Positions 8,766 through 15,318 of a stretch of 40,892 bases of DNA are shown here, piece after piece. The stretch lies in contig UQRL01000022.1 of assembly GCA_900543555.1 (NCBI GenBank), forward strand, positions 1 through 40,892, written 5' to 3'. Source of the DNA: an uncultured Oscillospiraceae bacterium. GTDB taxonomy: Bacteria > Bacillota > Clostridia > Oscillospirales > Acutalibacteraceae. A program made the position numbers and the translations under genes. The first letter of the stretch is position 1; each line of letters begins with the position of its first letter. The notes below the pieces were generated by a model, which saw only the letters and a program-made list of their open reading frames with translations, had not been told where the DNA came from and ran no database searches.

Positions 8766-9656
8766 ATGGAAAAAAGGCGTGTGCGGCTTGAGATCAACGG
8801 TGTGGTCTGCGGGCTTATCACCCAGGAAAGCGACGAATATATGAGATCTCTGGCCAACGAGCTGGAGGAAAAGCTGATGGAGGTCCAGCTGGCGTCCCCC
8901 TATATCACGCGGGAGGCCGCGGCCCTCACTGTGGCGCTGAACTACTGCGATGATGCCAGGAAGAACGGGCAGAAGAGAAAGCAGCTGCAGGACCGGGTGG
9001 ACGAGCTGGAAGTGGAGGCCGAGGTTTGGCATGAGGAGCGGGCCGATATGGTTCAAAACGGCCCCAACCCAGAGACCCGGGCCCGCATAGAGAACCTGAT
9101 CCGGCGCAACAACGCCCTGCAGGAGATTGCGGGCGAGGTGGACGAGCTGCGGCGGAAGGCCGCGGCCCTGGAAAAGGAGAAGAAGGCCCTGGAAGAGCGT
9201 GCGGCGGGAGGGCCCCAGCTGGAGGCGCTCCACCGGGAAGTGGAGCAGCTGCGGGAGGAAAACCAGCGGCTGCGCCAGGGGATGGCAGGGGCTGCCCCAG
9301 ACAACGAGGCCCTCTTGGAGGAGCTGGAAAAACTGGCTGCGGACAACGCCGCCTTAAAGCAGGCCGTGGAGGAAAAGGAGTCTCAGGCGCAGAAAGCGGA
9401 GCAGGAGCGCCAGGCCACCGTAAGCGCTGCCAAACGCGCTGTGGAAGAGGCCAAACGGCTGGTGGATGAGGCGCGTGCCGGCACCGGAGAGAGCTCCGGG
9501 GCTGTCCCAGAGGGGCAGACCTCCCTGCTGGGGGCAGGCCTGGAGGAAGAGGCCGGGGAAGGGCCGCAGAAGCAGCCCCACAAGCGGAAAAACCCGCTGC
9601 GCCATGAGGAGGATTTTGAGCAGGAGGGCTTTGTCAGCTTTTTTGAAAAGAAATGA
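8766..9656 (+). CDS. zapA: ZapA-like cell division protein with long coiled-coil extension
   Basis: The first ~95 residues match ZapA, the small FtsZ-ring cross-linker: RVRLEINGVVCGLITQES, then YMRSLANELEEKLMEV and AAALTVALNYCDDA. The remaining ~200 residues are unusual. They form a long heptad-rich, Glu/Lys/Ala/Gln coiled coil ending in a basic patch (QKQPHKRKNPLRHEEDF) and a hydrophobic/basic tail (GFVSFFEKK). Ordinary ZapA is about 80-110 residues. ATG 8766 is preferred over GTG 8754 because AGGGTGG lies 8 bases upstream and the ZapA homology starts there. The stop overlaps the U32 peptidase start (ATGA), so the two are translationally coupled. Confidence 0.8.
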   Translation: MEKRRVRLEINGVVCGLITQESDEYMRSLANELEEKLMEVQLASPYITREAAALTVALNYCDDARKNGQKRKQLQDRVDELEVEAEVWHEERADMVQNGPNPETRARIENLIRRNNALQEIAGEVDELRRKAAALEKEKKALEERAAGGPQLEALHREVEQLREENQRLRQGMAGAAPDNEALLEELEKLAADNAALKQAVEEKESQAQKAEQERQATVSAAKRAVEEAKRLVDEARAGTGESSGAVPEGQTSLLGAGLEEEAGEGPQKQPHKRKNPLRHEEDFEQEGFVSFFEKK

Positions 9657-11719
9657 GCAACGAGTATTTTGAGATTTTGGCCCCTGCCGGCGGGCCGGAG
9701 GCCCTGAAAGCCGCTGTGTTTGCCGGGGCGGATGCGGTGTATTTGGGCGGGCCCGCCTTTGGCGCCCGGGCCAGCGCCAAGAACTTTTCTCGGGAAGAGC
9801 TGGCAGAGGCGGCGCGCTTTTGCCACGGCCGGGGCGTGCGGGTCCATGTGACGGTGAATACCTTGCTCAAGGACCGCGAGCTGCCGGACGCCCTGGGCTT
9901 TGTAGAGTACCTGTGCTCCCTGCCGGTGGACGCGGTGCTGGTTCAGGATATGGGGTTGTTCTCCCTGCTGCGGCAATGGGCCCCGGCGCTGCCCGTGCAC
10001 GCCTCTACGCAGATGAGCCTGCACACGCCTGGCGGAGTCAAGCTGCTGTGGGAGCTGGGCGCTTCCCGGGTGGTGCTCTCCCGAGAGCTCTCCCTGGAGG
10101 AAATCCGGGAGATCCGCCGGGCCTGCCCTGTGGAGCTGGAGAGTTTCGTCCACGGGGCCCTGTGCATGTCCGTTTCAGGGCAGTGCTACCTCAGCGCCCT
10201 TTTAGGGGGGCGCAGCGGCAACCGGGGCTCCTGTGCCCAGCCTTGCCGGCTGCCCTTTGCGGCGCCGGGCGGCACCGGCCACGACCTCTCTTTGAAGGAC
10301 CTCTCCTTTGTCCAGGAAGTGGGACAGTTGAAAGAGGCGGGGGTGTGCTCCGCTAAGATTGAAGGGCGGATGAAGCGGCCGGAATATGTGGCCGCCGCTG
10401 TTTCCGCCTGCCGCCGGGCCGCCGATGGGGAGCAGGTGCCCCAGCAGCTGCTGGACGGCCTGGAGGCGGTGTTTTCCCGCTCCGGGTTCACCAAAGGCTA
10501 TCTCACCGGGCAAAGGGGCCGGGAGATGTTCGGCACCCGTACCAAAGAGGATGTGACCGGCGCCACGGAGAAAGTGTTTTCCTCCCTGCGGAATTTGTAC
10601 CGAGGAGAGATGCAGAGAGTGTCCGTTTTTTTGGACTTAAAAGTGCAGGGGACGGAGCTGCTTCTCTCCGCGTGGGATGGGGAAGGCCATCGGGCCGTTT
10701 CCGCCGCGCCCCTGGGGGAGGGCCTTTCTTTGCTGCCCCGGGAGCGGTGCGGGCAGCAGCTGAAAAAGACGGGGGGCACGCCTTTCCGGGTGGAGGGCGT
10801 GTCCGTGCCGGAAGAGGGCGTTCCCTGTGGAGTCTCTGTGCTGAACGCACTGCGCCGGGAGGCCCTGGAGCAGCTTCTGCGCCTGCGGGAGCGGCGCGGC
10901 CCCATCCCGTTTTCCAAAGGGGAGCTGTTCTTCTCCCCCCGCCCCAAGGGCACGGGGGAGCTGCCCCTGCGCGCCCATTTCCGAAAGGCCTCGCAAGTGT
11001 GCGCGCAGGCAAGGGACTGCCGGGAAATTGTGCTGCCCCTGGAAACGCCGCTTAAAGAGCTGCTCCGTTTGCGGGAAGAGGGATTCCTGTCCATTTTTTT
11101 GGACATCCCGCGCGGGCTGTTCGGAGAGGAAAACAGGACAGTGAAGCAGATGAAGGAGCGGATGCAGGCGGGCTTTCTGGATTTTGTGGCGGGGAATTTG
11201 GGAGCTGTCGCGTTGGGAAGGGACCTGGGCGCCCGGGTGCACGGCGGTTTTTCCCTGAATGTGTTCAACACGGCTGCGCTGGATTTCTTTCAGAAGCTGG
11301 GCCTTTCCACGGCGGAGCTCTCCATGGAGCTCACGGCGGGGGAGGTGTCCCGGCTGGGCGGAGAGCTTCCCCGGGGCCTGATGGTCTACGGCCGCCAGGC
11401 GCTGATGCTCACCCGCAACTGCCCGCTGGCCAATTCCCCCAAGGGATGCCTGCACTGCAAGGAGCCGGGATGTTTGACCGACCGCAAGAGGAAGAAGTTC
11501 CCCGTGGTGTGCCGGGGCGGCAGAAGCGTTGAGCTGCTGAACTCTGTCCCCCTGTGGCTGTGCGATTTGAAGCGGGAGCTTTCCCCAGTGGATTTTGGCA
11601 TCCTCCGTTTTACCGTGGAAAACCCTGTGGAATGTGGGGAGATCCTAACCGCCTGTTTTCGCGGCGAAACACCGGGGTTTGACTACACCCGCGGGCTTTT
11701 TCACCGGGGCGTGGAATGA
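9653..11719 (+). CDS. U32 family peptidase with C-terminal DUF3656-type region
   Basis: This 688-residue protein belongs to the U32 'peptidase' family. It opens with the family signature EILAPAGGPEALKAAVFAGA and carries the U32 active-region pattern ESFVHGALCMSVSGQCYLS near residue 165, followed by GNRGSCAQPCR. A second cysteine cluster (NCPLANSPKGCLHCKEPGC, about residues 588-606) resembles a metal or iron-sulfur site. Well-studied relatives (TrhP, RlhA) take part in hydroxylation of tRNA or rRNA uridine/cytidine rather than proteolysis, so a tRNA-modification role is likely but not proven here. Length fits U32 proteins with the DUF3656 extension. It overlaps zapA by four bases. Confidence 0.88.
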   Translation: MSNEYFEILAPAGGPEALKAAVFAGADAVYLGGPAFGARASAKNFSREELAEAARFCHGRGVRVHVTVNTLLKDRELPDALGFVEYLCSLPVDAVLVQDMGLFSLLRQWAPALPVHASTQMSLHTPGGVKLLWELGASRVVLSRELSLEEIREIRRACPVELESFVHGALCMSVSGQCYLSALLGGRSGNRGSCAQPCRLPFAAPGGTGHDLSLKDLSFVQEVGQLKEAGVCSAKIEGRMKRPEYVAAAVSACRRAADGEQVPQQLLDGLEAVFSRSGFTKGYLTGQRGREMFGTRTKEDVTGATEKVFSSLRNLYRGEMQRVSVFLDLKVQGTELLLSAWDGEGHRAVSAAPLGEGLSLLPRERCGQQLKKTGGTPFRVEGVSVPEEGVPCGVSVLNALRREALEQLLRLRERRGPIPFSKGELFFSPRPKGTGELPLRAHFRKASQVCAQARDCREIVLPLETPLKELLRLREEGFLSIFLDIPRGLFGEENRTVKQMKERMQAGFLDFVAGNLGAVALGRDLGARVHGGFSLNVFNTAALDFFQKLGLSTAELSMELTAGEVSRLGGELPRGLMVYGRQALMLTRNCPLANSPKGCLHCKEPGCLTDRKRKKFPVVCRGGRSVELLNSVPLWLCDLKRELSPVDFGILRFTVENPVECGEILTACFRGETPGFDYTRGLFHRGVE

Positions 11720-11720
11720 A

Positions 11721-11823
11721 TGTGGAAAACTTGGTGGAAAGTGTGGATTATTTTATGTAAATACCGGTTCAAGGCCCGATAAGCCCTGGATTTTGAAAAT
11801 GTGGAAAAGCTGGATGTGGAAAA
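11721..11823 (+). promoter_or_regulatory. Cluster of four DnaA-box-like 9-mers before dut
   Basis: TGTGGAAAA occurs at 11721-11729, 11800-11808 and 11815-11823, and TGTGGATTA at 11742-11750, all in one orientation. Each differs by one base from TGTGGATAA, the complement of the DnaA box TTATCCACA; TTTTCCACA is a common weaker box. The first copy starts immediately after the U32 stop codon. Function is inferred only. Confidence 0.4.
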
Positions 11824-11854
11824 CTTGGCCGGAGGGAAAGGAGCGTTTGAGCGT

Positions 11855-12301
11855 ATGGAGCAATCAATGGTTTTGCGCATGAAACGGCTGCGGCCCGGGG
11901 CGGAACCGCCCCAGCGCCAGACAGCGGGCAGCGCGGGCTTTGACCTGAAAGCCTGCATGGAAGAGCCTGTCACCCTGAAGCCGGGGGACCGGTCCACCTT
12001 TTGCACCGGCTGGGCGGTGGAGATCCCCCAGGGCTGCGTGGGGCTGGTGTTCTGCCGCAGCGGGCTGGGGGTCAAGCACGGCGTCTCCCTGCCCAACTGC
12101 GTGGGTGTGATCGACAGCGATTACCGCGGGGAACTGCAGGTTCCCCTGGTGAACTTGAGCCGGGAGCCCTATACGGTGGCGCCTGGCGAGCGCATTGCCC
12201 AGCTGGTGGTTGCGCCGGTGTGCCTGCCCGTGGTGGAGGAAGTGGAAGAGCTTACCCAAACGGCCCGGGGAGAGGGCGGGTTTGGCAGCACGGGGAAATG
12301 A
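11855..12301 (+). CDS. dut: Deoxyuridine 5'-triphosphate nucleotidohydrolase (trimeric dUTPase)
   Basis: This enzyme hydrolyses dUTP to dUMP and pyrophosphate, keeping uracil out of DNA and feeding thymidylate synthesis. All five motifs of trimeric dUTPases are in order: I AGFDLKA, II CRSGLGVKHGV, III GVIDSDYRGEL (catalytic Asp), IV GERIAQLVV, V GEGGFGSTGK (P-loop-like arm). The 148-residue length is typical. ATG 11855 (MEQSMVLRM) is chosen because AAAGGAG lies 11 bases upstream; ATG 11801 would add residues unrelated to the family, and ATG 11879 is a shorter alternative. It may read through from the U32 gene. Confidence 0.95.
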   Translation: MEQSMVLRMKRLRPGAEPPQRQTAGSAGFDLKACMEEPVTLKPGDRSTFCTGWAVEIPQGCVGLVFCRSGLGVKHGVSLPNCVGVIDSDYRGELQVPLVNLSREPYTVAPGERIAQLVVAPVCLPVVEEVEELTQTARGEGGFGSTGK

Positions 12302-12407
12302 GCTTCCGCCCCGGAAAGCGCGGCCCCGCATATCTTGTGGGGTGGGCGCTGGAAAGGTGCATATATAAGGAAAAATGGGTTTTTATAGGTTTATGTAAAC
12401 TTTCGTC

Positions 12408-12436
12408 TTGAGAAATGCTGGAAAATAGGCTATAAT
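12408..12436 (+). promoter_or_regulatory. Promoter of the mreB operon
   Basis: TTGAGA (12408-12413), 17 bases, TATAAT (12431-12436). The predicted start near 12443 gives an unusually long untranslated leader of about 210 bases before mreB. Confidence 0.8.
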
Positions 12437-12443
12437 ATTTCAT

Positions 12444-12559
12444 GTTCCCGGCTCTCGGGGCAGGGGCGCTCTCACGGGGAACGCTCCAGGAGAGCGGGCG
12501 GCTCTTGACAATGTGTGTTTGCGGGAAAACGGGAAACCATAAAAAGTGCCCCGTTTTTT
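12444..12559 (+). promoter_or_regulatory. Possible attenuator in the mreB leader
   Basis: The leader holds two mutually exclusive hairpins: GTTCCC (12444-12449) with GGGAAC (12477-12482), or GCTCTC (12468-12473) with GAGAGC (12490-12495). They are followed by a terminator-like stem AAAACGGG (12526-12533)/CCCGTTTT (12550-12557) that ends in a T-run. No known riboswitch motif was recognised, and the 16-base loop of the last stem makes the terminator call tentative. Confidence 0.45.
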
Positions 12560-12650
12560 CTTGGGACTGAATTGATATAGGTGGGTACGCCCGCCCCTGC
12601 GAAGTGGAAATCTATGGCCCGTGGGGGGCCGGAAAGGTAGAGTTTTTGGT

Positions 12651-13709
12651 ATGGCGGCAAAGGGATTTCTTTCTGGGTTCTTTTCTATGTTTACGATGTT
12701 CTCCAAGGACATTGGTATCGACTTGGGAACTGCCAATACATTGGTGTTTATGCGGGGCAAGGGCATTGTCATGCGCGAGCCCTCTGTGGTGGCGGTGGAC
12801 GTGCGCACCGATGAGGTGCTGGCGGTGGGCAAGCAGGCCAAAGAGATGCTGGGCCGCACCCCCGGCTCCATTGTGGCGGTGCGCCCCCTGAAGGACGGCG
12901 TTATCGCCGATTTCGATGTGACCGCGGCCATGCTGAAGTATTTTATTAAAAAGGCCCTGAAGTCCGGCACCCTCAACCGCCCCCGCATTGTGGTGTGCAT
13001 CCCTTCCGGCGTCACGGAGGTGGAGCGCCGGGCTGTGGAGGACGCCGCCCGCCAGGCCGGCTCCAACAACGTGGACCTGATAGAAGAGCCCATGGCGGCC
13101 GCCATTGGCGCGGGCCTGCCGGTGGGCGAGCCCACTGGCTGCATGGTGGTGGACATTGGCGGCGGCACCAGCGAGGTGGCCGTCATCTCCCTGGGGGACA
13201 TCGTCACCTCTGTCTCTGTGCGCATGGCCGGGGACAAGTTCGACGAGGCCATTGTCAGTTATGTGAAGAAAAAGTACAACCTGCTGATCGGTGAACGCAC
13301 CGCAGAGGAAATCAAAATCAAGATTGGCTCCGCCTTCCCCACCGAGGAGACCATCAATGCCTTTGTGGAGATCAAGGGCCGCAACCTGGTGGACGGCCTG
13401 CCCAAGAATGTGACCATCCACGCCGACGAGGTGCGGGAGGCCCTGGCGGACAGCGTGATGATTGTGGTGGACGCCATCAAGGACACCTTGGAGAAGACCC
13501 CGCCGGAGCTGGCGGCGGATATTATCGACCGGGGCATTATGCTCACCGGGGGCGGGGCCCTGCTGCGGGGCCTGGACAAGCTGGTGGCCCAGGAGACGGG
13601 CATCCCAGTCCATGTGGCGGAGCGCCCCTTGGACTGCGTGGTGGAGGGCACCGGCAAAAGCCTGGAGGTAGAGCTGCCCAAAAACCGCTACCGCGGCCGC
13701 AGGAAATAA
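12651..13709 (+). CDS. mreB: Rod shape-determining protein MreB
   Basis: MreB is the bacterial actin that forms membrane filaments guiding lateral wall synthesis. Actin-fold motifs are clear: phosphate-1 [14 protein letters not shown] near residue 20, [14 protein letters not shown] near 117, connect/phosphate-2 [20 protein letters not shown] near 165, and adenosine motif [14 protein letters not shown] near 300. The product is 352 residues from ATG 12651, which has GGAAAGGTAGAG 8 bases upstream; ATG 12687 ([10 protein letters not shown]) matches the usual MreB start but has no visible ribosome site, so ~12 extra N-terminal residues are possible. First gene of mreBCD-PBP2. Confidence 0.96.
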   Translation: MAAKGFLSGFFSMFTMFSKDIGIDLGTANTLVFMRGKGIVMREPSVVAVDVRTDEVLAVGKQAKEMLGRTPGSIVAVRPLKDGVIADFDVTAAMLKYFIKKALKSGTLNRPRIVVCIPSGVTEVERRAVEDAARQAGSNNVDLIEEPMAAAIGAGLPVGEPTGCMVVDIGGGTSEVAVISLGDIVTSVSVRMAGDKFDEAIVSYVKKKYNLLIGERTAEEIKIKIGSAFPTEETINAFVEIKGRNLVDGLPKNVTIHADEVREALADSVMIVVDAIKDTLEKTPPELAADIIDRGIMLTGGGALLRGLDKLVAQETGIPVHVAERPLDCVVEGTGKSLEVELPKNRYRGRRK

Positions 13710-13800
13710 GGCGGGGCCTGCCCTGCCGGCGCCTGGAAGAGGGGGCGCCTTTCGCGCTGCCCGCCCAAAGGGGGATGGGCGCGGATGTGAGGAAGCATGA

Positions 13801-13826
13801 GGACTGCTGGGACCTCCCGGCAGTCC
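13801..13826 (+). other. Intercistronic hairpin between mreB and mreC
   Basis: An 11-bp stem (GGACTGCTGGG / CCCGGCAGTCC, one G-U pair) with a 4-base loop and no T-run. It probably stabilises or processes the mRNA so MreB is made in excess over MreC/MreD. Confidence 0.5.
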
Positions 13827-13868
13827 GCATTGGCTTTGACGGGAATTTACCAGAAGGAGCGCTTTTGC

Positions 13869-14759
13869 TTGAAGGACTTTTTCAAAACCAGCTCATTTAA
13901 GGTTCTGGCCATCGCGGTGGTGGTGCTGCTGGGGCTGATTATCTATACGGCTACGGCGGGGGGCTCTCTGCTGGCAAGCCTTTTGGGCTTTGTCACCTCT
14001 CCCATGCAGAGTGTGAGCACCCAGGCCACCGGGGCCGTTACGGAGTTTGTGGATTTGGACGCCCTCTCCCGGGACGAGCTCAAATCCATGATCGACAGCC
14101 TGACCCAGGAGAACGCCCAGCTGCGGGACCAGCTGGTGGACTATGAGAACACCCTGCAGGAAAACGAGCAGCTGAAGGTCCAGCTGGAGATCACGGAGGA
14201 GGAACCGGAGAACACCCTGCGGGCCGCCACGGTCATCGGCCGGGACCCCAACGATGTATTCTACGGCTTCTCCATCGACCAGGGCACCCTCAACGGCGTG
14301 GAGGAAGGCGACCCGGTGATCACCCAGAACGGCTTGGTGGGCATTGTCAGCCAGGCCTATGCCACCACCAGCAAGGTGACCACCCTGCTGTCGGAGGACG
14401 TGAAGGTTTCGGCGGTGGACTCTGCCTGCGGGGAGAGCGGCGTGATCGCCAGCGACATCGCCTCGGCCAGCTCTGGGCTGCTGCGCCTGGAGTACCTGCC
14501 CAGCGACACCCAGGCGCAGGTGGGGGACATCATCACCACCTCTGGCGCGGGCAGCGCCTATCCGGCGGACATCATCATCGGCCGGGTGGAGAGCGTGCAG
14601 AAATCGGAAAGCGATATCTCCCAATATGCGGTGGTGCGCCCTTATGAGGACCTGACCAGCGTGCAGGAGGTCTTCGTCATCATTGATTTCCCCGGAGCCG
14701 GGGAGGGGGAGGACTACCTTGCCCAGGCCGACCCCGAGGGTACGGAGGATGCGGAATGA
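13869..14759 (+). CDS. mreC: Rod shape-determining protein MreC
   Basis: MreC links the cytoplasmic MreB filament to extracellular wall enzymes. From TTG 13869 the protein has ~296 residues: a short cytoplasmic tail (KDFFKTSSFKV), one membrane segment (VLAIAVVVLLGLIIYTATAG), a coiled coil (LTQENAQLRDQLVDYENTL...) near residues 75-110, and the paired beta-domain with ATVIGRDPNDVFYGFSIDQG and VGIVSQA. The TTG is preferred because GAAGGAG lies 9 bases upstream and the homology begins there; ATG 13797, in frame, would place the intercistronic hairpin inside the coding region. The stop overlaps mreD. Confidence 0.93.
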   Translation: MKDFFKTSSFKVLAIAVVVLLGLIIYTATAGGSLLASLLGFVTSPMQSVSTQATGAVTEFVDLDALSRDELKSMIDSLTQENAQLRDQLVDYENTLQENEQLKVQLEITEEEPENTLRAATVIGRDPNDVFYGFSIDQGTLNGVEEGDPVITQNGLVGIVSQAYATTSKVTTLLSEDVKVSAVDSACGESGVIASDIASASSGLLRLEYLPSDTQAQVGDIITTSGAGSAYPADIIIGRVESVQKSESDISQYAVVRPYEDLTSVQEVFVIIDFPGAGEGEDYLAQADPEGTEDAE

Positions 14760-15280
14760 TAAGGGACCTCAATAAGCTGATCCGTTATTTGGCCTATGTG
14801 CTGGAGCTGTTGGTGCTGTTCATGCTGCAGGAGACGCCGGGCCTGCTGCCTTCCATCTTTGGAGCAAGGCCGGTGCTGCTGTTTCCGGCGGTGGTGGCCA
14901 TTGCCATGCTGGAGCCCGAAGTGCCCGCCCTGCTGTTTGGCGTTGTGGGGGGGCTGTTCTGCGATTTTGGCCTCTCTGGCATGCTGGGGTTCCACGCCCT
15001 GGTGCTGGGGGTGCTGTGCTTTTTTATCAGCCTGGTCATCCGCGCCTACCTGCAGAACAATATGGCCACGGCCATCCTTACGGGGGTGTGGAGCTTGGGC
15101 CTGGTGGTGCTGGCCCAGTGGTTCTTTCTGTATTTCTTCCAATATTCCTATCCGGCCTATGCCCTTACCCACCACTATCTGCCAAAGTATTTTTACACCC
15201 TGTTGTTCCTTCCCCTGCTCTATCTGCTCAACCGGGGCCTTTCGCAGGCGCTGGGCGCGCAGGAGAAGGGGACCCTGTAA
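14756..15280 (+). CDS. mreD: Rod shape-determining protein MreD
   Basis: A 174-residue polytopic membrane protein of the elongasome, interacting with MreC. About five hydrophobic segments are visible (YVLELLVLFMLQ, LLFPAVVAIAMLE, ALLFGVVGGLFCDFGLSG, LVLGVLCFFISLVI, LTGVWSLGLVVLAQWFFLYF). The segment with Phe-Gly-hydrophobic-Asp near residue 65 is typical of MreD. Its ATG overlaps the mreC stop (ATGATAA), consistent with translational coupling, and PBP2 starts 39 bases downstream. Confidence 0.88.
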   Translation: MIRDLNKLIRYLAYVLELLVLFMLQETPGLLPSIFGARPVLLFPAVVAIAMLEPEVPALLFGVVGGLFCDFGLSGMLGFHALVLGVLCFFISLVIRAYLQNNMATAILTGVWSLGLVVLAQWFFLYFFQYSYPAYALTHHYLPKYFYTLLFLPLLYLLNRGLSQALGAQEKGTL

Positions 15281-15318
15281 TGTGAGAAGCAATTTGCCCG
15301 GGAAAGGAGGCCCTCCCT

